From: Isochrysis galbana
Taxonomy: Eukaryota; Haptophyta; Isochrysidales; Isochrysidaceae
DNA length: 64,000 bases
Assembly (NCBI GenBank): GCA_018136815.1
Contig: CM030935.1
Span: 659,382-723,381 of the forward strand
Direction: 5' to 3'
Shown here: positions 19,055 to 29,171 of the stretch, piece after piece
Layout: each line of letters starts with the position of its first letter
How positions within the stretch are numbered: the stretch's first letter is position 1
Notes under the pieces: model-generated
Database searches by the model: none
Told to the model about the DNA's origin: nothing
The model's input: only the letters and a program-made list of their open reading frames with translations
Made by a program: the position numbers and the translations under genes

Positions 19055-20902
19055 ATGTGCCGGCGGACTCGACGGCCTGCGCCCCACGCTCTGTGGCTGG
19101 TGTACGCGCTAGGTGCCGTGGCGCAGGCGGTCAAGCGTTGCGATATCTTCAACGTGCCCGGCAGGGGGCGCATGTGTGGCCCCGCAGCCTTCATCGCTGG
19201 CTTCGGCAAATGCGGGACCAACGCCTTCATGGCCTTCACACAGCTCCACCCGCACGTCAAGTGGCCCACGGAGTCAGAGATCGACTTCGACCCGCAGGTC
19301 ATTTTGCCGGTCGAGCTCATCCGTAGGCACAGCCCAGGGGTCCTCCCATCTGACCCAAACGTGTGGATGATTAAGCACCCTGCATTGGCAATCCGGGGAG
19401 GGCCACTCGCAAAGCGGCTCTTGGCACATTACCCCTTGTCTGCGCTCTTCATGGTTGCATGCGACCCGACGTTGTTGCCCTTCCGATGGTATCGTCATTA
19501 CATAGAGCGCACGGTTTCGTACCAGTGCTACGGCAACACGTGCACGGATCACAAGAAGGGAGACCCGGCAGGTCCTCTGGATGTGCTCCGAGCTGCACGC
19601 CCATTTGGCGTCACTTCTTTGGTTGACCTTTACTCGCGCATTCATCCATTTGACCAGAGGTGCGTGCGCAATGCGCACGACGAAGAGATGCTGCGTTTCC
19701 TCCGTCAGGTCTTCTTCATCGGAGCCTCACTGTTCGCCTCGCGAGTGCGATGCGTCGAGTGGGACCCCGCTGATCCTCTATCGTTTGTGCGCACTCGAAA
19801 TGATGAGGTTGTCCTTGAGTATATCAACGCAGGGTACATTTTGTCAGACAATCTCGACGTCTTCTTCATGGAGGGTTGGGCAACTTCCGGTGCGCATTAC
19901 ATGGAGCGGATCCATCGTCTTCTTCAGATCCCCCTGGAGGGTTATCCTTGGGCAAAGGCGAACCATTTCCAACCGGTTTATTCCATCTTGCAGAGGGGAC
20001 ACGTAGTGGGCGAAAAATCTGATCCTCAACGACTTGAGGAGCTGAGTCGGACTCAGCTCGACAACCTTTCGTTGGTGCCGATCCCTAGAGTCTCCGTTGA
20101 GGCAGCGAGGCGCGAGTGTTGCTCCTGGGAGCATTTGTTGGGATACAAGCCCCCTTGGGACTCATGCCAAGGTGCTGGCTGTGGCACATCTTCACCAAGC
20201 CCTCCGACGTTACCTCCCCTCGACCCTCGGCCACCTTCGCCCACACTCCCGCCCCCTGTCGACTCCTTACCGCCGCCATCATCGCCTTTATTCGCAGCGG
20301 TACCTTCTCCATCTCCGCCACTTCAGCTTGCCCGCAATACTGGGGAGGACAAGTGCGAACCGCCTGGAAGGATTTGCAAAAGCACATGGACCACACTCAC
20401 CCCATTGCTTTTCCCAGCCGCCTGCTTTTCTTTTGCATTGGCAGTCATCCTGGTGGTCAGATGCCGATCTACGCCTCGGGGGCCTATGGTCGTAGTGCAA
20501 ACGAGCGCACATGATGGGAGCGATGATGAGTCGGACGCGGATGACAGAGGGGGCGATAGGATTCCCTGCAAGAGGTGGGCATTGGGCTGGAGTGACAACG
20601 TCCTTGGTTGGAATCCTTGGCACCTGGCACGCAGATCTGCTCATCAGTCTGAGCAAAGCTTACCTGGCGTAGACGAATTCGACTCCCACGCTCGTCTCAA
20701 CGAAAATATCGGCGTGCAGGAGAAGGATGGGGAGTCGAGTTCAAGTAGCGTGAATACTACTAGCCAGCCGCCCGTTCAGTTGCTCGTCGATTCCGATCGC
20801 GTAGAGACGTCCCGGCCGACGGATCCGCAACCATCGCCGCCCACCCGTTCAACACGAACTGCGCCCAAATCATCGAACAGTGTTTACGAAATGGACGACT
20901 GA
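19055..20902 (+). CDS. Sulfotransferase-like membrane protein
   Basis: 615 residues from the ATG at 19055, one exon. A short hydrophobic leader (ALWLVYALGAVAQAV) is followed by AAFIAGFGKCGTNAFMAF (residues 44-61). This matches the 5'-phosphosulfate-binding loop of Golgi-type sulfotransferases (GxxKxGT; Lys52). Further downstream are HPHVKWPTESEIDF and SALFMVACDPTLLPFRWYRHYIE, the place where the 3'-phosphate loop (RDP...Y) is usually seen. Here it reads CDPTLLPFRWY. After a Pro/Ser-rich linker (about 395-435) comes a second hydrophobic segment (LFPAACFSFALAVILVV) and an acidic tail of about 140 residues. I infer luminal sulfation of glycan or protein acceptors. The C-terminal membrane anchor is unusual for the family. 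Confidence 0.65.
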   Translation: MCRRTRRPAPHALWLVYALGAVAQAVKRCDIFNVPGRGRMCGPAAFIAGFGKCGTNAFMAFTQLHPHVKWPTESEIDFDPQVILPVELIRRHSPGVLPSDPNVWMIKHPALAIRGGPLAKRLLAHYPLSALFMVACDPTLLPFRWYRHYIERTVSYQCYGNTCTDHKKGDPAGPLDVLRAARPFGVTSLVDLYSRIHPFDQRCVRNAHDEEMLRFLRQVFFIGASLFASRVRCVEWDPADPLSFVRTRNDEVVLEYINAGYILSDNLDVFFMEGWATSGAHYMERIHRLLQIPLEGYPWAKANHFQPVYSILQRGHVVGEKSDPQRLEELSRTQLDNLSLVPIPRVSVEAARRECCSWEHLLGYKPPWDSCQGAGCGTSSPSPPTLPPLDPRPPSPTLPPPVDSLPPPSSPLFAAVPSPSPPLQLARNTGEDKCEPPGRICKSTWTTLTPLLFPAACFSFALAVILVVRCRSTPRGPMVVVQTSAHDGSDDESDADDRGGDRIPCKRWALGWSDNVLGWNPWHLARRSAHQSEQSLPGVDEFDSHARLNENIGVQEKDGESSSSSVNTTSQPPVQLLVDSDRVETSRPTDPQPSPPTRSTRTAPKSSNSVYEMDD

Positions 20903-21384
20903 AAGCTGAAACGGATTGGGCGAGGACATCGACATCGACAGGGCGGTCAAAAGAGCCGAAGAGCCTCTTAGAAAATCGGGGTTTTAAAACTAGCTGCTAG
21001 GGACATAGGCGATGGAATTTTTCGTACTTAGGGTCATGGGATACAGATTCTGACAGAAAATTCACGAGTTTTTGACGCTATATTTGACTACACGGACCAA
21101 AAATCACTGCCGCGCAACATTATTGACTTTTTATGTCGGGCACCTCCGCAACATCCGCATGCAGAGCGCACGCTAGCACTAGTTAGGGGCTTCTGGGAGG
21201 CACCGATTTGATGGCCGGCGGGGCGAGTACGGGGGAGCCAGGGCCCATGTCAAAGCCCCAGCTTCCACACTACCATTCAACCCTCAACAACCCTTGCGCT
21301 GGCCTTGCTGGCCCGCTTTGCACTACGCTATATTAGACGACAGACGAGTACGTTGGGCACGCGGTACGGCTAGTACTAGTAAAA
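20903..21384. other. Intergenic
   Basis: Presumed 3' flank of the sulfotransferase-like gene. AGGGCGGTCAAAAG at 20940 resembles the MITE end. Nothing else is recognised. Confidence 0.35.
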
Positions 21385-21460
21385 GAAACTAAATATTCTC
21401 GCCACGCGCGCGGCCTTGCACGTCTACCTTGTAGCCACGCCCGCACCCTCTATCATTCCA
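21385..21460 (-). repeat. Family A LINE 3'-terminal scrap
   Basis: AAACTAAATATTCTCGCCACGCGCGCGG..TTGTAGCCACGCCC matches, in reverse, the last 70 bp of family A (compare 51505-51570, 53560-53620). It is only the extreme 3' end. Confidence 0.6.
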
Positions 21461-21473
21461 TCCACCAATTAAC

Positions 21474-21612
21474 AACTAAGTTTATAGTAGTACTTGGTTC
21501 TCCCACCAGCCACCAGGGGAGGACACGAGCCCTCCACTCTTTCCACTTTCCACTCCTCACCTGCTGTGGGGGAGGAACCACCCATCCTCTTGGCATGCAT
21601 GCCCTAAAAAAA
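21474..21612 (+). repeat. Family B retroposon 5' fragment
   Basis: Hairpin with enlarged loop (ACTAAG...CTTGGT, 21475-21498), followed by the B-type CACGAGCCCTCCACTC and GGAGGAACCACCCATCCTC blocks. It breaks off after GGCATGCATGCCC. Confidence 0.6.
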
Positions 21613-22044
21613 ATCTTGAAGATGTCCGCTAAGCTACTAGTGTCTAGTGTACTACATTAGTGTCACACACTTTTCCGCGCTCCCATCGACATCGCACATC
21701 GCCTGTACCCCTACCTCCTACCTCTACTCTCTACTCTCCCTTTCCGCTCCCCCCCTCGTTATTCATTTTTCTTCGATTTTTGGGGGTCGGCCCATGTACA
21801 CTACTTTGGGCCTCGCGTTGGGCGGGGGAGGGGAGGGGGGAGGGGCAGGCCTTGTGTGCTGTTGTTTTGTGGTTTCGGGTGGCTACCACCCCGTTGTGGG
21901 TTGTGGGGGCCGGGCCTTCTGGCCTCCCCTATCTATTGGGTTATTTATCCGTTTGGGGGCCCTTTGGCCCCCGTGTCCCGTGTTTATTGCTTTATTGCTA
22001 TCTATCCTTGGTCACTCCGTTCGGTGTTGTTTTCGTGCCTGATT
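21613..22044. other. Intergenic, partly repetitive
   Basis: 21745-21805 resembles 12100-12160 (pyrimidine block, TTATTTTT, then GGCCCATGTACACTAC). No gene recognised. Confidence 0.3.
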
Positions 22045-22643
22045 GGCATGCATGCCCTATCTATGGCTTGCTAGGAGTAGACTACCCTCCTGACCCATTC
22101 TCTCACTCACAGGCTCGCCTGATTCGCCCACCCGCCTGGCCCTGGCCGGTCGCGGGCAGCCCATTGCTCCAACCCCTCCCCCCCCCCCCCTGGTCGACAG
22201 GCAGACGGGTGTAGCGTGGGGGCCCCTGATGCTCAGGAGCGCCAACGAGGGAGAGGCAGGGGAGGCCAACCAAGGCCCAGCCCCAGCCTCCTCTGCCCTC
22301 TGAGCCTCAGAGCTGGCCTCCAAGAACCTCCAGGGGTCGCCGATGGGCAGCCCCCGCGGGGGGGGGGGGGGGGGGGGGCAGCATGGCCGCTGTGTAGCTG
22401 TGTAGCTGTGTGTGGTGTGGCCGGGGCCACGGGCCGTGTGGCACGACCGGAGTCGCATCCACCATTCACCTGCTCGGCCTCGGGTGGCGGACGCACGCGG
22501 CCGCATCGCCAGCGACTGGTTCACGGGGATTGGGGGACCGCGGGACCGACCTTGGTGGTCGGGGGGGGGGGGGGGGGGGCTGAGGAGGGGAGAGTCGCGC
22601 CGGCGCGCTCCATCTCAAGCAACTACCAACTGTAAAGTAAGTT
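22045..22643. repeat. Chimeric B interior joined to inverted family A 5' end
   Basis: 22045-22345 matches B interior in plus orientation (GGCTTGCTAGGAG..ACCCATTCTCTCACTCACAGG, then GGGAGAGGCAGGGGAGGCC). From about 22380 to 22643 the sequence is family A 5' end in minus orientation: hairpin at 22642-22625 with TTAC loop, then GATGGAGCGCGCC, then a version of the EAEQV..RATRPVAPATP segment. The two parts meet at a G19 run near 22360. It is a head-on composite, probably from nested insertions. Confidence 0.6.
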
Positions 22644-22764
22644 GGCCACACGGTGAAGCTCAGGCACATCATTTAGTGCTGGTAGGGTTCGTCCCCAGCC
22701 TAGCGACCTAGATGTAAGATTGGTCAGGCTCGTTTCGCTTTTCGTTCCTACTAGCCGATTTGTC

Positions 22765-23503
22765 AACCAGGTTTATACTTGGTTGACCCATGGGGGGGCA
22801 CGAGCCCACGAGCCCCCCCCTCTCTCCACTCCTCCCCTGCCATGTGGGAGGAACCACTCATCCTCCTGGCATGCCTGATGGCTTGCCAGGAACCAGGAAG
22901 AGACTGACTGCCCTACTGACCCACTCTCTCAGCGCACAGGCTCGCCCCATTCGCCCGTCTTGGCCAGTCGTGGCCAGCCCATTGCTCCAACCCCCCCCTC
23001 CCCCCTGGTCGACAGGCAGATAAGTGTAGCGTGGGGGGCCAAGAGGCTCAGGCACGCCAGCGAGGGAGAGGCAGGGGAGGCCAAGGCCCAGCCCCAGCCC
23101 CAACCTCCTCTGCCCCCTACCTAAGCTGGCCTCCAGGAGCCTCCAGGGGTCGCCAGGGGCAGCTGGAGGCCTGCCGCAGGCGCGCCATCGCGCGGAGCTC
23201 CGCCCACCGAAAAATCGGTAAGTCTCGCACCAGTTTACAGGACAAGTCGGAACCGAGGCCGCCGCCCACCCAGGAGGCACAAGAGGAAGGGGGGAACGGA
23301 TCACCGGGGGGGGGGGCGCGGGCCACCGGACCATATCTAAGCCCTTCACCTTCACCTTAGTAGTGCACGGGGGGAGCCGCCTGATGGCGGGGGGAGACGG
23401 GCCGGGGGAGTGGGGGTGTAGAAAGTATGCTACGTACTACGTGTAGTAGGTAGTGGTTCCGTTCGCCGCCGAGTGCGGTAAGAATATTAAAAGGTTTTTT
23501 TTA
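22765..23503 (+). mobile_element. Complete family B retroposon, 12-bp TSD
   Basis: Flanked by AGCCGATTTGTC at 22753-22764 and 23504-23515. The element starts exactly with the hairpin ACCAGGT-TTAT-ACTTGGT (22766-22783), then GACCCATGG. It ends GTAAGAATATTAAAAGG plus a T run. At 739 bp it has no convincing ORF. Internal features are CCGAAAAATCGG (23210-23221) followed by a GTAAGT and the loop sequence CAGTTTACAGG. It shares its terminus types, but not its body, with the coding family A. It is therefore best read as a non-autonomous retroposon mobilised by the family A machinery. Confidence 0.85.
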
Positions 23504-23515
23504 AGCCGATTTGTC

Positions 23516-23941
23516 GGGTCTGGAAGCCAGGTTTCCTCCTTTCGGGTAATCTGAGTAATTTCTCAAAGGAGCCAAGTCGCCTATCCCAGCCAGGAGCAAG
23601 GTTACTATCTGTATCAAGAATTTTTCGTACGTGAGGCCAGGCCGAGGAGAAACCCAAACCTTTGAGTTTTGAAACGGAGGTAGTAGTAGTACAGAATTTT
23701 AAGCACAGAATTTTGGGATACCCTGTGGATGACACAGGGCTCATGGAGGTACGGCTCACAGCATGCCACAGCAATTTCATGTGCAGCACTTACGATTTGC
23801 AATGGCGAACCGCCACTTGTCTTCCACGTGCTCCGTCCGGGTAGCGAGATGATGGTTCGACTTGCTCCACTGCAGCCGCCCACCCCATTCCCCACTGGTG
23901 ATGCGAAGGATCGACTATCACTACCAGGGAGGCCGGATTTG
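23516..23941. other. Probable 3' flank of the minus-strand gene
   Basis: No domain-bearing ORF. It lies directly downstream (on the minus strand) of the gene ending at 23942 and is probably its 3' UTR, later interrupted by the B insertion at 23503. Confidence 0.35.
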
Positions 23942-25843
23942 TCACATGTCAGGTGGCGCTATGTGATTGGCATGGGATGTAGACCCGAAGAGTGTTGGTT
24001 GCCTGCGAGGATCCGCACTCGAGATAGGCGAGCCTTGTGTTCCGTCACCGTGCCTCATGTCGTTGCCGTTTGCATCGCTCGCCGCGGGAGATCGCAACAC
24101 TCGCACGCAACTTCCGCTAAGTACGCGGGCTCGCTCGCGGGACGTGATGCACAAGTTGAGCGCATTGTCAACATCACCACATTCGATGTAGTATTGTAGC
24201 CACTGTGCTCGCCGTTGCTCGTAATCGAGCCAATCTTCCTCCCGCAAATGATGTGAGGAATGTGCATATCGGGATGTCGGAGATGGGCCACCGGGGAGCA
24301 GCTCCCGGGTCGCTGCGAATTGCAACGATATTTCTGTGGGAACAGTGGGGCTAGAGTGTTGCTCTGAGTTTTGCTGCACCGCTAGCCCGGGGCTTTGCAA
24401 GCTCTCTTGTCGTGTTTGTTGCTCTTCCTCAAGAAGCTGTTGCTGAAGCCTTTGCAGCTGCTCACCTATACTGCGTTCCGTTTGATATGGCGAGCAAGGC
24501 TGAGGGCGATAGAAGGTAGTGCCTGACGATGTGTCAGCACCGCGAGCACCAGTACTGTGAGACGATGCTGTACCTTGTGTGCTGGCCGTACTAGAGTTAC
24601 ACTCCACAAAGCGTCTAGACGGTGCCACTGGCGAATGCATCATTGATGATCGATCGTGTGCTAGGTGCCAGCTTATCCGCGCAGCCTGCTCGGGCGAACG
24701 TGCAAAGTAGGCAGCCTCTTCGTAGCGCCCACGCTCAATAAGGGCCTCAAAGTTGTGGGCAATAGCTTCTGCAACCAGAGTTTCCGATGCCTGCCGAGCG
24801 CTTTTTACCCACCGTGTAAGCTCGTCATTGAAGGATGCAAGTTCCTCGGCCTGGTCAAACTTGCCGTGCGCGATGCACTCTCTGATCGTGTCGATTGTCG
24901 ACCTGGTAGCTTCACTGGACAAAGTGCTCGTATGGAGACCGGAGGTCTGTCGATCGGGTCCCAAAATCGCATCGCTCACACCCCTCGATATGCACCGCTC
25001 AATCTGACACCTAATCCAACTACTAAGTACACTACTCGGTGTTGCAGCAGCTTGCGTCGTCGCCTGGCTGCCATCCGCAGCAGCATGTGGCGCAAGCTGC
25101 AAGTCTCGACTACCTATACCGGCCCCCAAAGATACGAAGTTTTGCGGTGAGCCAATGCCCGTCTCTGCGCCATGCCTTCTCGAATCACCTGAAGACGCTT
25201 CAGGTCCGTCTTGTCTCCCTTGGAGGATAGCGCCTGGCACCTCCGAGAGAGATGGATCACTTGGGCGAGGATGTGCACAGATTAGCACCCCTTCCACTTC
25301 TTGAGCAGTCTCAGAGCATGTCGTGCGCTCTATTGGAGCTGCGCCCGCTTGCACAGCGCCCGTGGCCTCCCATGATTTCAAGAAGATACTGACCTCCTTT
25401 GTCTCCAACCCCATGGCTGGCGCAACGACTGCCGCCGAACGCAGCGGGCCGCAGGGAACTTGAGATCGTGCACAATTGATGTAAAGCTGCTCCGGCCCTG
25501 CTGTCTCTACTCTAGCTAAACTACCTCCTGACAATGTGTCTCTGCTGTGAACCTCTTCTACAACTGCTGGTTTGATGCTCGGTGGCGAGGAGACAGGTGG
25601 AGCAGGCGTGTGACTCGCGTGGGCGAGGGCGACAGGCGAATTGTCGTTCTGAGTCCCTCTCGGCTTGCCGCTTTCCGCCTTGTTGGATGCGTTAGAGGAG
25701 GCCGCAGAGCGCACAGAGTGGATGCTGTCGTTGGTCTCCTGCTTGTCGATCGAGTGAAGCTCCCCACCGCCCGACTGCCGGCCCGATCGGATGGTGCGGA
25801 TGCCAGGACGACCGCTCGGTATGATCCGACGGAGCGATGGCAT
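23942..25843 (-). CDS. Unknown helical-repeat protein
   Basis: 633 residues from the ATG at 25843 (MPSLRRIIPSGRPG); the ORF reaches upstream only through a GTG. I do not recognise the family. Residues about 1-270 are low-complexity Ser/Pro/Gly-rich. The middle has two helix-pair units of similar shape: TIRECIAHGKFDQAEELASF and NFEALIERGRYEEAAYFARS. A third, WLQYYIECGDVDNALNLCIT, lies near the end. All three have the pattern I-x(2-3)-G-x-(F/Y/V)-(D/E)-x-A, as in TPR-like or CLH-like alpha-solenoids. A Gln/Glu-rich coiled coil (EQLQRLQQQLLEEEQQ) lies between units. A scaffold role is a guess. Confidence 0.6.
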   Translation of the reverse strand: MPSLRRIIPSGRPGIRTIRSGRQSGGGELHSIDKQETNDSIHSVRSAASSNASNKAESGKPRGTQNDNSPVALAHASHTPAPPVSSPPSIKPAVVEEVHSRDTLSGGSLARVETAGPEQLYINCARSQVPCGPLRSAAVVAPAMGLETKEVSIFLKSWEATGAVQAGAAPIERTTCSETAQEVEGVLICAHPRPSDPSLSEVPGAILQGRQDGPEASSGDSRRHGAETGIGSPQNFVSLGAGIGSRDLQLAPHAAADGSQATTQAAATPSSVLSSWIRCQIERCISRGVSDAILGPDRQTSGLHTSTLSSEATRSTIDTIRECIAHGKFDQAEELASFNDELTRWVKSARQASETLVAEAIAHNFEALIERGRYEEAAYFARSPEQAARISWHLAHDRSSMMHSPVAPSRRFVECNSSTASTQGTASSHSTGARGADTSSGTTFYRPQPCSPYQTERSIGEQLQRLQQQLLEEEQQTRQESLQSPGLAVQQNSEQHSSPTVPTEISLQFAATRELLPGGPSPTSRYAHSSHHLREEDWLDYEQRRAQWLQYYIECGDVDNALNLCITSRERARVLSGSCVRVLRSPAASDANGNDMRHGDGTQGSPISSADPRRQPTLFGSTSHANHIAPPDM

Positions 25844-26391
25844 CGTGTCGTCCCTTCTTCTACTCCCACCTCCCTTCCCCGACCCCCACCCCACCGATGG
25901 AGCGCGCGCGAGAGACTCTCGCTCCCACCGAGACGCACGCTCCTTCTTCTCTCACGCCGCCATCGTCCGCCCGTCGACCAGAGGGAGAAAGAGAGACCTG
26001 AGAGAGAGGGCGCCCCCCCCCTCCCCCCCCGCCCCCCTTCTCTATCCATGATCTCTTCTCTACTTCTAGGCTAAAAAAAACTCTCTCCTCGGATCTCGTG
26101 GGCGCGGGCTGCTGCTTCTCTCTTGTGTACTTTACGCGCGGCACGCGTGGCGCTCCGTTCGTTCGCCTCTCCCTCTCATACGAACTGCCCCCTTTTTTTA
26201 GATGTCCCGCTCTCTCACAACTCACAACATCACAGCACACACACTCACACTCACACACACTCACACAGGAGAATCCGAGAAAAACCGGTCGCCTGGACTC
26301 CTACTCCACTCCAAAAGTAGAGAGAGAATAGATCAGCGCGAGGGCGAGGGTTTCCAACGCTCGCCGTTATCTATCCAGGGAAGGAGGAGTA
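25844..26391. other. Upstream region with CA repeat
   Basis: 5' flank of the minus-strand gene. It contains short C/G homopolymers (26010-26035) and a CACACACTCACA-type repeat (26235-26270). No gene is seen. Confidence 0.4.
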
Positions 26392-26995
26392 AAAAAACTT
26401 TATGATATTCTTACCGTACATGTACATGCGGCCGTGGACCCACTACTTCCTACTTACTACTTAATACTACTAGCATACTTTCTACACCCCCACTCCCCCG
26501 GCCCTAGCCCTCCCCCCCCCGCCATCAGGCCGCTCCCCGCTCCCCGCGTGCACTACTAGGGGGATCGGGGTGAAGGGCTTAGATCTTAGATCTTAGATTT
26601 CGTCTGGTGTCTGGTGGCCCGCGCCCCCCCCCCCCCCGGTCATCCGTTCCCCCCTTCCTTCTATGTGTACCGGGCTGGCGGATGCCTCAATCCCGACTTA
26701 TCTTGTAATCACAGGTGCGGGGCTTACCTATTTTTCGGTGGGCGGAGCTCTCGCTCTCGCTCTGCCCACCGAGAGCTCCGCCCTCTCCCTTCTCCGCGCT
26801 CTGTCTCCCTTCTCTCCTGCGGCACGCGCGATGGCGCCTCCTGACCCGCGCCCACTGGGGGTCTGGGTGTTGAGTGCTCAGCTATGGCCAGAAGGCAAAG
26901 GGCATGATTGTGGCTGTGGGCCCCTGCAAAGCGGGGAATTAGTGCCCAGAGAGGGGGACGCGAGGCGCCCCCGTTGCCCTCTATTATAAAAATAG
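26392..26995 (-). repeat. Family B retroposon copy, 5' part replaced
   Basis: The 3' terminus (GGTAAGAATATCATAAAG plus T run, at 26392), the GGGGGAGTGGGGGTGTAG block, GGCCACCAGAC and the CCGAAAAATAGGTAAG segment match other B copies in reverse. Upstream of about 26840 it departs from them, and no 5' hairpin is present. Confidence 0.6.
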
Positions 26996-27094
26996 GTTAG
27001 CTTTCGGGCAATGTAGAAGTTCTAGATCCCCAGCACGGGGCAGCGCAAGGGATTTTCAATCCTCCAGGCATCGCGAGGACCAAGTACAACCATC

Positions 27095-28036
27095 TCATGG
27101 CTGCATTGGTGGGGTTGTGCGGAGGGATAGCTTGTCACAATCAGGGATCCGCCTCTCACGAGTCTCACGAAACCATCCAACCACACACTGCCGTTCTCGC
27201 TGCGTCTCGCAAACCACATGCTCGACTTCCTGCGAAAAAAAAACTACGAGCGTCCCACCCTCAGGGGAGACGCTCAAGATATGCTGCTCTTGCGCCGATG
27301 TGGATGCTAGCTGCTCCTGTACGCTGATTTCAGGCGTAGAGGCTAAAATACGACTTCCGGCACAGCTTAGTTGCGACGCACAAGACGTCTCCGGTGATGC
27401 GGAAAGTGGACTGATAGCAGGGAAGATCTGGAGCTGGCCGCCGTCTGCCTCACAGTCCCAGTCGTTGTTGAGATATATGAGGAAGGAAACCACACGCCGG
27501 GTGCTGAAGCCTGAGAACGAGCCGCCGTCGCTTGCTTGCCGCCCATGCTGTAGCCAGCCGTGGTCCCGTCGCGGAACATCCAGGTGGCGACGGTAGTGCC
27601 CACCAACGGGGTACAGCAGGTAGCTCAGCTCCGTGTCAAACGCCCCCAGCTCTGGTAAGCCGAGTGCATCCTGCTGCTGCAGCTGTGCTCGCAGCTTTCC
27701 GACTGCGTTCAGCAGCTCTCCACGCATGCTTGCACTTCCCGCGTGATTTGGAGGCGGTGGAAAAATTGGGCACTGCTTCGATCTCCTCGCGCTCGGCTCA
27801 AGCCGCGCACTCCCGAAGCGGCTGGGGCCAACCGCACTCTGCTCGGAGAGGCCGGCAGAATCAAGTGCGAGGGCATCCGCGTGCAGAGCGCTCACCATGC
27901 GTGCACTGAGCCAGTGCGGGACGACAACGAACCGGTCACGCGCGAGTCCGCGGACCTCGCTCGGACAGAGCGGCCGCGGCCAGCCCGGGACGAACACTGT
28001 GCCGAGCACGCCCAGCAGAGAGAGCGCGGACGTCAT
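27095..28036 (-). CDS. 2-oxoglutarate/Fe(II) dioxygenase (prolyl 4-hydroxylase-like)
   Basis: 313 residues from the ATG at 28036. A hydrophobic N-terminus (SALSLLGVLGTVFVPGW) suggests secretory-pathway targeting. The double-stranded beta-helix core shows the iron-binding HxD in HYRRHLDVP (His151, Asp153). It also has the conserved FLIYLNNDWDCEADGGQLQIF and the distal His in SQEVEHVVCET (His273), followed by a basic residue in VVGWFRETRERR for 2-oxoglutarate. The expected reaction is hydroxylation of a prolyl or related side chain with O2 and 2-oxoglutarate; the substrate is unknown. A Ser-rich insertion of about 45 residues sits between the two iron-ligand regions. Single exon. Confidence 0.85.
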   Translation of the reverse strand: MTSALSLLGVLGTVFVPGWPRPLCPSEVRGLARDRFVVVPHWLSARMVSALHADALALDSAGLSEQSAVGPSRFGSARLEPSARRSKQCPIFPPPPNHAGSASMRGELLNAVGKLRAQLQQQDALGLPELGAFDTELSYLLYPVGGHYRRHLDVPRRDHGWLQHGRQASDGGSFSGFSTRRVVSFLIYLNNDWDCEADGGQLQIFPAISPLSASPETSCASQLSCAGSRILASTPEISVQEQLASTSAQEQHILSVSPEGGTLVVFFSQEVEHVVCETQRERQCVVGWFRETRERRIPDCDKLSLRTTPPMQP

Positions 28037-28169
28037 CAAGCCACCTCGCGCCCAACCAACTCTTCTTTTGCTACTTTAATCAGTGTACTCCTCTACTCTA
28101 ATCATAAGCTGTCCTCTTGAGTATAGAGTAGAGGCGCAGGAGGCTAGCTACCATGCGAGCACAAGGCTA

Positions 28170-29171
28170 GAGTGGGCGAGGCGCACTTTGAGTGGAGGAA
28201 GACGCATCCTGGTGTGCCCATGAGGGCCGCCCGGTCTCGGGTCGCGTTGCCGGAGCAACGCTGCCTTCTCCAGGTTCGCAGGGGTTGGGGTCGTTGTAAC
28301 CGGGTTGTCTTTGTCTTTGTATGCAGGGGGGACAGGGGAACTCACCTCATCTGCCCAAACTCTCCCAGAGAGCTGGGCATAGAACGCACGTCCCGGCCTA
28401 CGCTCCTGCGCTGACGCTGGCCGGCCCATCGCTCTGACCAGTTTGGCTGACCAACCCCTCCTCCACTTGGACCTCCCTGATCAGGAGCCTCTAGCCAGCT
28501 CCAGTCAACAACCTTCAGTGGCGCGGAGAGCCAGCGAGGGAGAGGCAGGAGGGGCCATGCCCCAGCCTCCAGCCTCAACTACCCCCCGAGCCGAGCTCCC
28601 ATGCCTCTACGCAGGCCACCTCGGGACCTGAAGGTGGGTCGCAGGCGCGCGCCATGGGGATGAACGAGCCCGCGCCGCAGGGAAAAGAGGAGGAAGAGGA
28701 AAGAGGGAGGGGAGGGGGAGCGGCAGCTCTCCCCTCCGGCGATGACGTGTCTTCTTGTGCCTTGGTGCCTTGTGCCTTGTACCTCGTTTAGGTAAAAGTA
28801 AAAGGTAAAAGAAGAAAGAGGGCGGCGGGGAGCGCCAGAGCTAGGAGGAGAGGGCCGCGGCGTAAGCAACCGCTGTCGCCATACGCGCTACGGCGAGTGA
28901 GTTCTATCCCGAAAGGGAGGGCGTGCTGCCAGCAGCCTGCTGCCCCCCATGGGGGAGGCCAGCATGGCTGCCATGGGTGGTGTGGCCGGGGCCACGGGCC
29001 GTGCGGCGCGACCGGAGTCGCACGCACCTGCTCGGCCTCAGTGGGCGGACGCGGCCGCTTCGACAGCGGCTGCTCCATGGGCACTGGGGGGGCGCCCTCG
29101 GCGGGGGGCGGCCCGAAGGAGAGGGGAGGAGCGGCGGCGCGCTCCATGGCAACTGACTATAAAGTTAGTTG
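28170..29171. repeat. Composite of family C (plus) and family A 5' end (minus)
   Basis: 28323-28915 follows family C in plus orientation (GCAGGGGGGACAGGGGAACTCACC, then CTCTGACCAG.., GGCAGCTCTCCCCTCCGGCG and the GTCTTCT..GTTTAGGTAA region, here expanded by TGCCTTG repeats). 28916-29171 is a family A 5' end in minus orientation: hairpin ACTAACT-TTAT-AGTCAGT (29169-29152), then ATGGAGCGCGCC and MERAAAPPLSFGPP...KRPRPPTEAEQVRATP. 28170-28320 looks like A interior (minus). I infer a C copy inserted in an A copy. Confidence 0.55.

Noticed and set aside
24665-25150. Plus-strand ORF of 161 codons
   Set aside because: Antisense shadow of the helical-repeat gene on the minus strand.
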